A stretch of DNA of 64,000 nucleotides from Variovorax paradoxus_P (GTDB lineage Bacteria > Pseudomonadota > Gammaproteobacteria > Burkholderiales > Burkholderiaceae_C), in assembly GCF_050627025.1 (NCBI RefSeq), contig NZ_CP192472.1. One strand, 5' to 3'. The notes under the pieces were generated by a model, which was not told the DNA's origin, did not search any database, and saw only the letters and a list, made by a program, of their open reading frames with translations. Shown here piece after piece: positions 33,932-44,240 of this stretch (positions are counted from its first letter, which is position 1; the number at the start of each line of letters is the position of its first letter). A program made the position numbers and the translations under genes.

Positions 33932-35620
33932 GTGCCAGCCAATTCCTTCGACCCGGACTGCGGGACCGACTTCAACCTTACCGCCGATGCGGTCATGGTT
34001 GCAAGGATGCGGCTGGTGCTGTCGATCTCCGCCCTGCTGGCGGTCGCGGTTGACGCAGGCGAGGCGCAAGAGGACATAGGCAATATCACCTGGCTGGCCT
34101 TTGCCAGCTACCTGGTCTACAGCGTCAGTGTGTACATCTGCACACGCGCGGGCCAGCAGTATTTCCGCGGCAAGGCCATCCACTGGTTCGACGTGCTGTG
34201 GTTCACGCTTCTTGTCTTCGTAACGGGCGGGCTCCCGAGCCTTTACTTCCTCTTCTACTTTTTCGTCATCCTCACGTCGTCGTTTCGCTGGGGCTATGAA
34301 GAAGGCGCCAGGGTCACGATGGCCTCCGTTGCTTCATTTGCCGTCTGCGGGCTGGCCACGGGCACCGACACCTACACGCCGCAACTGCTCATGCGCACCA
34401 CGTTCCTGCTGGCGCTGGGGCACATGATCGGCCATTGGGGCGGCTCGAAGGTCGAGCTGCGGCGGCGCCTTTCCCTGCTCGGCCAGGTGAGCCGGCTGTC
34501 GAACCCCCGGTTCGGCGTGAACCGCACGATTGCCAGCACGATGGAAAGAACGCTCGATTTCTTCGAGGCGAGCCACTGCATCCTGCTCATGCGCAATTCC
34601 GAAACCGGCGCCTGGGTCATGCGCACGCTCAAGGAAGGCGATTCGGCAGACTCCGTCGACGTCGAGACGATCAACCGCATTTCGGATTCGCCCCTCATGG
34701 CGTTGTCTGGCGAGCGCATCGTGCTGAACAACCGCCGCCCCTGGCCGCTGAACTGGTTTCGGGCGGAGGGCCACGCCTGCGACGAGCGCAACCACCGCTG
34801 GTTTGCGCTGGACGAACACGGTGCGCGTCGCAGTTCGGCCGTTGCCGCAATGCTGGAGGCGCGCTCCTTCATGAGCGCGCCGCTGCCCATGCGGCTGGGC
34901 GAAGGCAGGGTCTTCGTGTCGTCGCGCTACGGACAATTCCGCAAGTCCGACGCGCTGTTTCTCGCGCACATCATGGGGCACGTCTTCCCGGTGATCGAAA
35001 CCATCGAGGTACTGGACCGCATGGCCTCGGAGGCCGCCTCGAAGGAGCGCCTGAAGATTTCGCTCGACCTGCACGACACGGCGATCCAGCCCTATATCGG
35101 CCTGAAGCTGGGGCTGAGCGCCCTGCGCAAGAAGGCCACTGCCGACAACCCGCTGATCGACGACCTGGACAAGCTGGCCAGCATGGCCGAAAGCGTGGTG
35201 ACCGACCTGCGCCGCTATGCAGGCGCTGTAAAGCATGGCGCGGACACCCGCTGCGAGTTCATCCTTCCGCACCTGCACCGGCAGGCGGCACACATCAAGA
35301 CACTCTACGGGATCGACATTGCGATCCTGCTCGAAAGCGATGTTCACCTGGACGACCGGATGACCGCCGAGGTGCTCCAGCTGGTGCGCGAGGGGCTGAA
35401 CAACATCTGCAAGCACACGCATGCGCATCGCGGTTGCATCCGCATCAGTTGCGTGGGCGGCAAGCTGCACATCCGGATTGAAAACGAGAGCTGCGGCACG
35501 GAGTTCGCAAACTTCCGCCCCCGCTCCATCAGCGAACGCGCGGCCGCCCTGGGCGGGCGAGCGCAAGTCAGCCAGGGCGCCGGCGGCGCCACGGCAGTTC
35601 TGGTCGAAATACCCATCTGA
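33932..35620 (+). CDS. Membrane sensor histidine kinase, NarL/UhpB-type (HisKA_3)
   Basis: A 562-residue kinase. Residues about 20-165 hold five to six hydrophobic helices forming a membrane sensor of a type I do not recognise. A GAF-like cytoplasmic region follows (about 190-365). The HisKA_3 dimerisation helix has the phospho-acceptor His381 in DLHDTAIQPY. The ATPase N-box is REGLNNICKHTHAH, and a Gly-rich end (GGRAQVSQGAGGATAVLVEIP) completes HATPase_c. The start is GTG 33932 (GGA nearby); no good ATG is in frame upstream. The partner regulator starts 26 bases downstream. The signal is unknown. Confidence 0.86.
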   Translation: MPANSFDPDCGTDFNLTADAVMVARMRLVLSISALLAVAVDAGEAQEDIGNITWLAFASYLVYSVSVYICTRAGQQYFRGKAIHWFDVLWFTLLVFVTGGLPSLYFLFYFFVILTSSFRWGYEEGARVTMASVASFAVCGLATGTDTYTPQLLMRTTFLLALGHMIGHWGGSKVELRRRLSLLGQVSRLSNPRFGVNRTIASTMERTLDFFEASHCILLMRNSETGAWVMRTLKEGDSADSVDVETINRISDSPLMALSGERIVLNNRRPWPLNWFRAEGHACDERNHRWFALDEHGARRSSAVAAMLEARSFMSAPLPMRLGEGRVFVSSRYGQFRKSDALFLAHIMGHVFPVIETIEVLDRMASEAASKERLKISLDLHDTAIQPYIGLKLGLSALRKKATADNPLIDDLDKLASMAESVVTDLRRYAGAVKHGADTRCEFILPHLHRQAAHIKTLYGIDIAILLESDVHLDDRMTAEVLQLVREGLNNICKHTHAHRGCIRISCVGGKLHIRIENESCGTEFANFRPRSISERAAALGGRAQVSQGAGGATAVLVEIPI

Positions 35621-35645
35621 TGATGAAGAAAGAGCAGGTGCAACC

Positions 35646-36335
35646 ATGCAACCCACAACAAGCCAGCCTATCGGCGTCATGCTCGTGGACGACCACCAGA
35701 CCATGCTCTGGGGGCTCTCGAGACTGATCGACGGCGAGCAGCCACGCATGAAGGTCGTTGCCACGGCCAACTGCTGCGAGGACGCGCTGGAGCGAACGGG
35801 GCAGCTCTCGCCGGATGTGATCGTGCTCGACCTGGACCTGGCTGGCAAGTCAGCCCTGGACATTCTTCCGATGCTGCTGTCGAACGACGTGTCGCGTGCG
35901 CTCATTCTCACGGGCGAGCGCAGCCAGCAGACGCTGGATCTCGCGGTGCTGCGCGGCGCAAGGGGCGTGCTGCACAAGGATGCTTCGGCGGAGCAGGTGC
36001 TCGACGCGATCGAGCGCGTGCACAAGGGCGAGCTGTGTGTCGACCCGCAAGCCATGAGCCGGGTCTTCTCGGAACTGACCGCGCCAAAGAAGCCGGCCAA
36101 GGTCAACCCCGAAGCGGCCAAGCTGGCCAGCCTCACGCAGAAGGAACGGCTGGTCATTCAGGCGGTGGTACAGGGCAGCGGCGCGGCGAACAAGACGCTG
36201 GCTTCGCGCCTCTTCGTTACCGAGCACACGTTCCGCAATCACCTCACTTCGATCTACCAGAAGCTGGGCGTGGCGAACCGGCTCGAGCTGTACATCTACG
36301 CGATCAAGCACCAGCTGGACGCCGTGCCCCACTGA
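35646..36335 (+). CDS. NarL/LuxR-type response regulator
   Basis: A 229-residue regulator. The receiver domain spans about residues 9-125, with the acidic pair DD at 15-16, phospho-acceptor Asp62 (VLDLDL) and switch Lys in LHKDAS. The C-terminal LuxR-type helix-turn-helix at about 160-215 contains LTQKERLVIQAVVQG and VTEHTFRNHLTSIYQKL. It is partner of the preceding kinase. It ends 17 bases from the last gene of the tad locus, which runs toward it, so it may regulate pilus expression; this is only an inference from position. Confidence 0.88.
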   Translation: MQPTTSQPIGVMLVDDHQTMLWGLSRLIDGEQPRMKVVATANCCEDALERTGQLSPDVIVLDLDLAGKSALDILPMLLSNDVSRALILTGERSQQTLDLAVLRGARGVLHKDASAEQVLDAIERVHKGELCVDPQAMSRVFSELTAPKKPAKVNPEAAKLASLTQKERLVIQAVVQGSGAANKTLASRLFVTEHTFRNHLTSIYQKLGVANRLELYIYAIKHQLDAVPH

Positions 36336-36352
36336 GCGCGGGGCGCCGGGGC

Positions 36353-37261
36353 TCAGAGGCCGCCGCCGAGCATCGGCCCGATGATGCGGATCACACGGAT
36401 GGCAGCTGGCGTGAGGATGACTGCGGAGATGCACGGAAAGATGCACAGCACCAGCGGCAGCAGCATCTTGGTCGGCACCTTGGCTGCCATCTCTTCCGCG
36501 CGAACCTGGCGCTTGTGGCGCAGGTCGTCCGAAAACACGCGCAGAGATTCGCCAATGCTGGTGCCGAACCTGTCCGCCTGGGTCAGCATGGTGGCGAAGG
36601 TTCCGATTTCTTCTACTCCGGTGCGAAGCGCCAGGTTGCGCAGCGACTTCTCGCGCGTGCCACCCGCACGCATCTCGAGATTGGTCCAGTGCAGCTCCTG
36701 CGCCAGGGCCTCGCTCTTGACGCGGATTTCCTCGGTGACCTTGACCAGCGCGGCATCGAGCCCCAGGCCTGCCTCGACGCATACCAGCATCAGGTCGGCG
36801 GCATCGGGAAAGTTCTCGAATATATCGCGCTGGCGCTCCTTGATCATCATGCGCAGCACGATGTTGGGCAGGTAGCAGCCGAACAATGCCACTACCGCCA
36901 GCCACAGCAGAGTCGTGATTCCGTCGTCCGCACCTGCCGCACGCACCGCGACGAAGGCCAAGGCCGCAAAGCCCAGCGGTAGCAGCGTCTTCAACCCAAA
37001 GTAGAAAAGGCTCGCGTCCGGGTGGCGAATACCGGCGTTCAGAAACTTCAGGCGCAGCGGCGATGTTTCACCCTCGCCCGTGGGCGAAGACAGCTGGGCG
37101 AAGGGGCCGACAATCTTGACGGCAGTTTCGGTCCAGGCCGACTTGCCTGCCGAGGGAGCTACCGCCCGGAGGCGCTGCTCGGTGCGCGTCGGCAGCATCC
37201 AGACGGCAAATCCGCCGACAGCAAGAGACACGGCAACAAAAACGAGGATGGGAAGCAGCAT
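36353..37261 (-). CDS. tadC: Tad pilus inner-membrane platform protein TadC
   Basis: A 302-residue T2SSF-domain protein with about four membrane helices (near residues 5-22, 88-130 and 270-295) and the cytoplasmic T2SSF domain between. It contains the family motifs FPDAADLMLVCVEAGLGLDAAL and LTQADRFGTSIGESLRVF. It pairs with TadB to form the platform on which the TadA ATPase assembles Flp pilin. It is the last gene of the minus-strand locus, 12 bases after TadB. TadD, which follows TadC in many loci, is absent. Confidence 0.9.
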   Translation of the reverse strand: MLLPILVFVAVSLAVGGFAVWMLPTRTEQRLRAVAPSAGKSAWTETAVKIVGPFAQLSSPTGEGETSPLRLKFLNAGIRHPDASLFYFGLKTLLPLGFAALAFVAVRAAGADDGITTLLWLAVVALFGCYLPNIVLRMMIKERQRDIFENFPDAADLMLVCVEAGLGLDAALVKVTEEIRVKSEALAQELHWTNLEMRAGGTREKSLRNLALRTGVEEIGTFATMLTQADRFGTSIGESLRVFSDDLRHKRQVRAEEMAAKVPTKMLLPLVLCIFPCISAVILTPAAIRVIRIIGPMLGGGL

Positions 37262-37273
37262 GGCATTTCTCCT

Positions 37274-38266
37274 TCAGACACGGATCTTCACGATCTTGCG
37301 CAGGATCAGCACGCCGACCACCATCAGGCCAAGCATGTACTTGACGGCCGAAATGCCGATCGGATCGGTCCACAGAGGCGACATGAACTCCGGATTGAAG
37401 ACATTCATGAGCATCGCCAGCGCAAAGGGCATCAACCCGAGAATCCAGGCCGACAGGCGCCCCTCCGACGACAGCACTCGTACCCGTGCCAGCAGCTTGA
37501 GGCGATCGCGGATGAGCTTGCTCAGATTGCCGAGCACCTCGGTCAGGTTGCCGCCCGAGTCGCGCTGGATCAGCACCGACACCACGAAGTAGCGAAGATC
37601 GGTAAGCGGCACACGCTCGCTCATATTGGTGAGCGCTTGCTGCAGCGAAACACCGAAGCCCACCTCGTCGGCCACCATGCGGAACTCTCCCGCAATGGGC
37701 TCGGACATTTCCTCGCCGATCATCTGCACGCTGCTCGCAAACGAATGGCCCGCGCGCAGTGCGCGCGTTACCAGGTCGAGTGCGTCCGGCAGCTGCCGCT
37801 CAAGGTGCGCCAGGCGGCGGCCGCGCCGATGGTTCAGGTAGAACAGAGGCATCGTCGCGCCAGCGACGGCTACCAGCATGGCAATCCAGGCAGGCTGGTT
37901 TGCAAGCGACGCCATTGCCATGAAAACGACCATGCCGGACACGAGGCATGCGAGCAGCACGTGGGACACCGTCCACTCCATCCCGGCTTGGAGAATGAAG
38001 CGATCCAGCCGGTGGGCTCGCGGGAGCTTGAGCAGAACGCGCTGCATCCACGGCGCCTCGCTGAGCACGCGGTCCTTCACGAGCCTTGCCTGCGCAATGC
38101 GGTCGGTAGCTGCCGAAAGCGCCTGCAGCCGCTTGCCGATTTTCTGCGCCTCGGGCCCGCGGTATGCGCGCCAAAGCATGTAGAGCCCTTCGATCACCAG
38201 CAGCACCGTCACGAAGACCAGCACGGACAGAGTAATGAGCGTGTCGCCAACCAGGTTCTGGAACAT
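37274..38266 (-). CDS. tadB: Tad pilus inner-membrane platform protein TadB
   Basis: A 330-residue protein with a T2SSF domain (LPDALDLVTRALRAGHSFASSVQMIGEEM at about residues 160-188) between membrane helices near 10-30, 110-150 and 270-325. It partners TadC in the Flp assembly machine. The RDSGGNLTEVLGNLSKLIRDR segment is typical. It lies 10 bases downstream of the CpaF/TadA gene. Confidence 0.9.
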   Translation of the reverse strand: MFQNLVGDTLITLSVLVFVTVLLVIEGLYMLWRAYRGPEAQKIGKRLQALSAATDRIAQARLVKDRVLSEAPWMQRVLLKLPRAHRLDRFILQAGMEWTVSHVLLACLVSGMVVFMAMASLANQPAWIAMLVAVAGATMPLFYLNHRRGRRLAHLERQLPDALDLVTRALRAGHSFASSVQMIGEEMSEPIAGEFRMVADEVGFGVSLQQALTNMSERVPLTDLRYFVVSVLIQRDSGGNLTEVLGNLSKLIRDRLKLLARVRVLSSEGRLSAWILGLMPFALAMLMNVFNPEFMSPLWTDPIGISAVKYMLGLMVVGVLILRKIVKIRV

Positions 38267-38276
38267 GACGACCTCC

Positions 38277-39650
<1,374 letters not shown>

Positions 39651-39704
39651 GTGGACCTGCCTTGCTGTTGGAGGAGGAAGAAGATTCGTGAGGACGCTGC
39701 GGGG

Positions 39705-40856
39705 TCAGGCCCGGCGGAAGAGCCGGCCGATGAAGCCCGGCGCTTCCTTCTGGCGTGGGCTGAGCGTGTGGGCAATTTCCACCAGCCGCTTGCAAAGTGC
39801 GCTGCCGCGTGCCATTTCCGCGAGGGGAACGCCGCGGTTGATCGATGCGTCCACGTCCTTGCCGCCGTCGGGCACGCTGACCAGCGTGGCTCCGCCGAGC
39901 GAACGGCGCATGTCGGACAAGCCGATTTCCGTGCCGCCGGCGCTGCGGTTGACGAGCAGCTCGACCTTGCCGGCCGCGTAGCCAAGCGACTTGAACATCT
40001 GCATGAGCCGGGTCACATTGCGGATGTGCGGCAGACTGGGCTGGAGCACCGGAAAGATGCGGTCCGCGCGGTCCATCACGCGGATGGCGAGAGGATCGAT
40101 GCGCAGGCCCAGGTCGAACAGCACGAAGTCGTACTGCGCCACTGCCACCTGCAAGATTGCATCGATGTGCTCGGCCTTGACCTCCAGGGCCCGCGAAAGG
40201 TCTTCGGGGGCGGCAAGAATGCTGAAGCCCGGCGCCACCTTTACCGTGCTTGCAGCAAGCAACGAGGCATCGAGCCGGCCGATGTCCCTTGCGACGTCGG
40301 CCACGGTAGAGGTGGCGCGCAGGTCGCACACATAGGAAAGCGCATCGCCGAACTGCAGGTTCAGGTCGATCAGCAGCACTGAACGGCGCATGGAGAGCTG
40401 ATGGCCGATGTTGGTCGCAAGAAAGGTGGCGCCGCTACCGCCCTTGCACGGTATGAAGGCAACCACCTGGCCGGGCTCGCGCGCCTGCGTGCCGGCCATC
40501 TTGAGTGCGATGCGTTCCACGGCCGCCTCGAGTGCGGCAGGCTCCGGCGGCGAAGGCAGCACTTCGCGCACCCCCGAGCGCATGGCAAGAATCAGGAACT
40601 CGGGCGTCTGCATCGCACACAGCAGCACCACCGCAATCGAGGGGTGGCGCATCGTGAGCTGCTCCACCATTGCAATCTCCTGGGGGTCGCAGCACATGCC
40701 GTCCACCAGCAGGAGCTCAGGCGCCGATCGCTCGACGACCCATTGCATGCGGCTCTTTCCGCCTTCGAACAAGGAGACCACGTGGGAGCGCGCTTCGAGC
40801 ACCTTGCGCATGTCCTGCAGATGGCCGGGATTGGGGGAGATGATGGAGATCTTCAT
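39705..40856 (-). CDS. cpaE: Tad pilus localisation protein TadZ/CpaE, atypical Walker A
   Basis: A 383-residue protein with an N-terminal receiver-like domain (about residues 1-118) and a MinD/ParA-like ATPase domain (about 128-330). The loop at 138-144 is KGGSGAT: the usual second lysine of KGGxGKT is Ala143, so ATP hydrolysis may be lost, as reported for TadZ proteins. LLIDLNLQFGDALSY is the Walker A' / switch region. The protein directs the pilus machine to its cell position. It is between TadE-like genes and TadA. Confidence 0.89.
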   Translation of the reverse strand: MKISIISPNPGHLQDMRKVLEARSHVVSLFEGGKSRMQWVVERSAPELLLVDGMCCDPQEIAMVEQLTMRHPSIAVVLLCAMQTPEFLILAMRSGVREVLPSPPEPAALEAAVERIALKMAGTQAREPGQVVAFIPCKGGSGATFLATNIGHQLSMRRSVLLIDLNLQFGDALSYVCDLRATSTVADVARDIGRLDASLLAASTVKVAPGFSILAAPEDLSRALEVKAEHIDAILQVAVAQYDFVLFDLGLRIDPLAIRVMDRADRIFPVLQPSLPHIRNVTRLMQMFKSLGYAAGKVELLVNRSAGGTEIGLSDMRRSLGGATLVSVPDGGKDVDASINRGVPLAEMARGSALCKRLVEIAHTLSPRQKEAPGFIGRLFRRA

Positions 40857-40874
40857 GGCTGGTTCCGTTTCGCA

Positions 40875-41303
40875 CTACGAGCAGATGGTCGGGCTGTGGG
40901 GGTCCTTGCGCATGACTTCGCGCGGCAGGAACGTGGAAAAACTCGGCATCGGGATCAGCGGCGCGGCCGCCCCGACGATGGGCGAAATCCATTGGTAGTT
41001 GAGTCCGGTAATGCCCACCGTGACGCCCTGGCAGGTAGCGGCTGTGCAGCTCGCCGGCGTCCAGGCCACGCTCACCGCGGTGATCTGCGGCAGCAAGGCC
41101 TGCATGCGGGCCAGCACCACCGCCTGCTGCGCGGTGTCGTCGCACACCACCGCGTAGCGCGCTCCGGCGCGCGTAGCCTCGCTGGCCATGCTCCACGTGA
41201 ACAGCATGCGTGCAAAGTCCACAATGCCCAGCAGCAGCATGAGAAAGATGAGCAGGCCGAGGGCAAACTCGACGGTGGTTGCCCCTGATGTGCGGTGTCT
41301 CAT
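40875..41303 (-). CDS. tadE: TadE-like minor pseudopilin
   Basis: A 142-residue protein: short basic N terminus RHRTSGATTVEFALGLLIFLMLLLGIVDFARMLF, i.e. a TadE prepilin-like cleavage (Gly before A-T-T-V-E-F) and one long helix, then a periplasmic part with several cysteines. TadV should process it. It overlaps the upstream TadE/F gene by 4 bases. It is a minor component of the Flp pilus. Confidence 0.86.
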   Translation of the reverse strand: MRHRTSGATTVEFALGLLIFLMLLLGIVDFARMLFTWSMASEATRAGARYAVVCDDTAQQAVVLARMQALLPQITAVSVAWTPASCTAATCQGVTVGITGLNYQWISPIVGAAAPLIPMPSFSTFLPREVMRKDPHSPTICS

Positions 41304-41761
41304 GACGGAGCCCTCATGGTGGCGGTGATGTCGCTGAAAACGATGTTGCCGTTCGCATCGGCAAACACCACGCCCATCACCGACGGAAAGAGCGAATGAA
41401 AGGTGTAGCTGCTGATGCGCACCGTTACCGTGGTGATGAGCGGGCTCGCCCCGGCCGCTTGCCAGGTGCAGCAGGTGCCTGCAGGCACATTCGAAAGGCT
41501 CAGGCCACGCGCAAGCGGGGTGCCGGTGCCGGCAATGTTGCCGAACACCATCAGGTTGCGCGCCTCGGTGATGTGGGTGCCCGGCGTCTGGACCGACAGG
41601 TACCGAACTGCGTCCCGTGTCGACTTGACGACCAGGTTGTATTCGTACATTGCCCGGCCGAACTCGGTCGTGATGAACGTGAGCAGCAGCAGGAGCGGCG
41701 TGATGAGCGCCAACTCGATCAGCGCGGCGCCGCGCTGCCTGTGGTTCGAAATTCTTTTCAT
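41300..41761 (-). CDS. tadF: TadE/TadF-like minor pseudopilin
   Basis: A 153-residue protein with MKRISNHRQRGAALIELALITPLLLLLTFITTEFGRAM at the N terminus: basic leader, Gly-Ala cleavage context, Glu at position +5 and a hydrophobic helix, as in TadE/TadF. The remainder is periplasmic and contains a CC pair. It starts just downstream of the TadG-like gene (4 bases) and overlaps the next pseudopilin by ATGA, so it is translationally coupled. Which of the two is functionally TadE and which TadF is not certain. Confidence 0.82.
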   Translation of the reverse strand: MKRISNHRQRGAALIELALITPLLLLLTFITTEFGRAMYEYNLVVKSTRDAVRYLSVQTPGTHITEARNLMVFGNIAGTGTPLARGLSLSNVPAGTCCTWQAAGASPLITTVTVRISSYTFHSLFPSVMGVVFADANGNIVFSDITATMRAPS

Positions 41762-41765
41762 CGCT

Positions 41766-42989
41766 TCACCTCACCAGAACGGGTACCAGCGGCCCCGCCG
41801 TACCACCGGCGAGTCCGCTCGTTGTGCAAGGGCTGCCGGCTGCACCGGCGTTGCCGCGGAACTCCAGCCATGTGTCGCTCATGGGAATGGTCAGTGGCTG
41901 CAGCATCAGCATGCAGGCGTAGTCGACCACCCGCCCGCTGCCGTCGATCACCGGAACCGTGACGATGCGCCGGTCGAGGCCATACTGCTTGTGGCCTCCG
42001 GCAACGTTGCCTGACGCGGCCAGCTTCTGGAAGCTGTTGAGCGAGAGTCCGGTGAGGTCTTCGCAGTCCTTCACCTTGCCGGTGGCGGCACACGATGCAA
42101 AGGCAGCGCGCTTGGCCTGAAAGTCGCCGAAGGCGTCGGACTGCGCGGGCCAGGTGGCCGCGGTATAGGCGTAGCCCGTGTAGTCGGGCCGCTGCACGCT
42201 CGGATCGCCGCTGTTCTTGTAGATGCCGAAGCGCTGGTTCCACACGTCGACCACTGAGGTTTGCACACCGGGAGTCCCCAACGTGTCGCCCACCTTCGTT
42301 CCGCAGTGGTTGTTCAGTTCGGATTCGGTTTCCGACGCGCTGTTGCTGCCGTCGAGATTGGCCCAGCCGATCTCGCCGCCGGCAGATGCGTTCTGCGCCT
42401 GGATGAGCTTGACCCAGTCGCCGACGTTGAGCCCGTAGTTCGGTGCTACGCCTCCCGCCTTCGGCTTGAGTGCGACGGGGATTGGGCAGGTGCTCTGCGC
42501 GCTGGCCCGTGTGGCCACTGCGCTTGCCGCGACGCTGCCGGTCGCAGGGTAGGCCGCGGCGTTGCCCGAGAAGGCGCCCAAGGCCTTCATGAGCCATATG
42601 GCGATGTTGGGTTGCGTGTGGATGCACTGCGCATAGGTGGCCACGGCAGGGTCGACGGTAGGCGCATAGGAAGCATCACGAAAAGTGATGTCGGCGAGGC
42701 TCAGCTGGCCCTGCCCGCTCCAGGTGCCCGACTGCATATTGACGCGGTTGGCGTTGCCGGCGGTCTGGCCTGCGCTCTGGGCACGGGCAATCGCGGTGGC
42801 TTGCTTGTCGAGTTCGCGCGCAGAGGCCAATGCGCAGCTGTCCACGGCTGTCTGCAGCTCGGTCCTTACGACGAACAGGTGGCCGAAGTCCAGGGCAATG
42901 CCCATGAATCCCAGGAGAAACAGCAGGACCAATGCAGTGGTGATGATCATCGCGCCGCGTTGGCGACGGCCGGAATGGTGGGCTTGCAT
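41766..42989 (-). CDS. tadG: TadG-like pilus-associated protein
   Basis: A 407-residue protein with the TadG N terminus: basic RRQRGAMIITTALVLLFLLGFMGIALDFGHLFVVRTELQTAVDSCALA, i.e. one helix followed by the TadE/G conserved helix. The long periplasmic part has conserved cysteines and no clear vWA motif. GGAAG precedes ATG 42989. It follows the third Flp gene by 44 bases. A 102-codon extension to 43295 runs through the Flp gene in another frame and is rejected. Confidence 0.83.
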   Translation of the reverse strand: MQAHHSGRRQRGAMIITTALVLLFLLGFMGIALDFGHLFVVRTELQTAVDSCALASARELDKQATAIARAQSAGQTAGNANRVNMQSGTWSGQGQLSLADITFRDASYAPTVDPAVATYAQCIHTQPNIAIWLMKALGAFSGNAAAYPATGSVAASAVATRASAQSTCPIPVALKPKAGGVAPNYGLNVGDWVKLIQAQNASAGGEIGWANLDGSNSASETESELNNHCGTKVGDTLGTPGVQTSVVDVWNQRFGIYKNSGDPSVQRPDYTGYAYTAATWPAQSDAFGDFQAKRAAFASCAATGKVKDCEDLTGLSLNSFQKLAASGNVAGGHKQYGLDRRIVTVPVIDGSGRVVDYACMLMLQPLTIPMSDTWLEFRGNAGAAGSPCTTSGLAGGTAGPLVPVLVR

Positions 42990-43033
42990 GATCGGCTTCC
43001 TGTGCAGTGGTGTCGGTTTCGAAATGCCCGCGA

Positions 43034-43210
43034 TCAGTCGCACTCCACGCCGCCGAGGCATGTGACGACGCGAGCGACAAGATCGCCGAGGTTGGTGCCT
43101 GTTGCCAATGGTCGAAGCGCGATGATCAGCAGGATCGAGATCACCGCAATGAGCAGTGCGTACTCCACCACCTGGGCGCCGCTTTCGTCTTTCAAAAATG
43201 TCTGGAACAT
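43034..43210 (-). CDS. flp: Flp-type IVb pilin (third of tandem set)
   Basis: A 58-residue prepilin: MFQTFLKDESGAQVVEYALLIAVISILLIIAL. The cleavage context is G-A-Q-V-V-E-Y, with the conserved Glu-Tyr pair of Flp at +4/+5, and one long helix. Two Cys near the C terminus (TCLGGVEC) are shared with its neighbours and may form a disulfide. GAGG precedes ATG 43210. It has the lowest similarity of the three. Confidence 0.9.
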   Translation of the reverse strand: MFQTFLKDESGAQVVEYALLIAVISILLIIALRPLATGTNLGDLVARVVTCLGGVECD

Positions 43211-43314
43211 GGTGATGACCTCGATACGAAATGAAGAAACACTCACGTGGAAACGAACGATGGACGGGATAAGTGGGCCGATGAAACCGCCCCACTCACC
43301 TTCCCGGGCGCCGC

Positions 43315-43494
43315 TTACACGCAGGGGCCCGGCCCGTTCAGGCACGTATTGACCCGACCGATGAAGTTGGTGAAGGGAGCCCCGCTCCCGAGCAGTTGCA
43401 ACGCAAGGACCAGTGCAATGGAGACGACGGCGATGATCAGCGCGTACTCCACCACCTGCGCACCGCTCTCGTCTTTCAGGAATAACTTGAGCAT
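43315..43494 (-). CDS. flp: Flp-type IVb pilin (second of tandem set)
   Basis: A 59-residue prepilin with leader MLKLFLKDESG, cleavage before AQVVEYALIIAVVSIALVLAL, and a C-terminal NTCLNGPGPC pair of cysteines. It shares almost the whole helix with the first Flp (43597-43803) and the DESGAQVVEYAL start with the third. TadV should remove the leader; the pilin is the major fibre subunit. The start is ATG 43494. Confidence 0.92.
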   Translation of the reverse strand: MLKLFLKDESGAQVVEYALIIAVVSIALVLALQLLGSGAPFTNFIGRVNTCLNGPGPCV

Positions 43495-43596
43495 GGAATG
43501 ACCTCGTTTCTTGTTGAAGAAGATCGTGTGATGTGAACTGGAATTGCAAAGGAAAGCAGGGCGGACAAGACGACCCGCCTTCCCCCGCAAGGCCGT

Positions 43597-43803
43597 TCAG
43601 GTGCAGTTCGCCGTGGTCAGGCAGGTGTTGACGCGAGCGATGAAGTTCGTGAAGGTCGCCCCGGTAGTGAGCGCCCTCAATGCGATGACCAACGCAATGG
43701 ATACGACGGCGATGATCAGTGCGTACTCGACGACCTGTGCGCCCTCTTCATCGAGCATGAAACCGCGAGCCGATTGGCCGATGGCCTGGAGAAAGTTCTT
43801 CAT
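43597..43803 (-). CDS. flp: Flp-type IVb pilin (first of tandem set)
   Basis: A 68-residue prepilin with a longer leader (MKNFLQAIGQSARGFMLDEEG) and the same AQVVEYALIIAVVSIALVIAL helix; the C terminus is NTCLTTANC. AAAGGAAAGAACC gives a very good ribosome site, suggesting this is the most highly translated copy. About 135 bases with lower GC precede it, room for its own promoter. Confidence 0.93.
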   Translation of the reverse strand: MKNFLQAIGQSARGFMLDEEGAQVVEYALIIAVVSIALVIALRALTTGATFTNFIARVNTCLTTANCT

Positions 43804-43938
43804 GGTTCTTTCCTTTCAAGGTTTGAACAGTTGGAAATCAGGTTTGAAAATTGACGGGTGGGGACGAAAGTTCATTGAGATTCGTGGTGCTCTCCTTTCC
43901 ATCTAAAGACTCTGAGAAAACCGTAAAAAGGAATCGAG

Positions 43939-44220
43939 TCACTTCGCCGAACCGCCGATCTGGCCGCCGATGTTGATGACGTTCACCGCCGGAGGCGGCG
44001 CCTTGTACGACTCGTGGTACTGCTTCATCGACTCGCCCGCCGAGCGGCCATCCATGCCTGCAATCGGGTTCCCGTCCTTGCCGGCATCGGGATTGAGGGT
44101 CATCTTCTTCCTGGCGTCGCGCACCGCATCGCCAAAGCGCGCGTCGTAGTTGGGCGTGACGTGTGAGCATCCGGCGCCCAGGAGCAGCGCGAGTGCGAGA
44201 GTGGTCGACTTGATGAACAT
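43939..44220 (-). CDS. Small putative lipoprotein of the tad locus
   Basis: A 93-residue protein with a lipoprotein signal: FIKSTTLALALLLGAGC, where the lipobox LGAGC would give a lipidated Cys at about residue 18. The mature part has no membrane helix and a Gly-rich end (INIGGQIGGSAK). GAGGAG precedes ATG 44220. It sits between the secretin gene and the Flp genes, where CpaD- or RcpB-type lipoproteins occur in other tad loci, but it is too short and dissimilar to name. Confidence 0.75.
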   Translation of the reverse strand: MFIKSTTLALALLLGAGCSHVTPNYDARFGDAVRDARKKMTLNPDAGKDGNPIAGMDGRSAGESMKQYHESYKAPPPAVNVINIGGQIGGSAK

Positions 44221-44240
44221 GGTGGTGCTCCTCGCGGGTG

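Noticed and set aside
41766..43295. 509-residue version of the TadG-like protein
   Set aside because: The first 102 codons overlap the Flp gene in another frame and lack a signal; ATG 42989 fits TadG.
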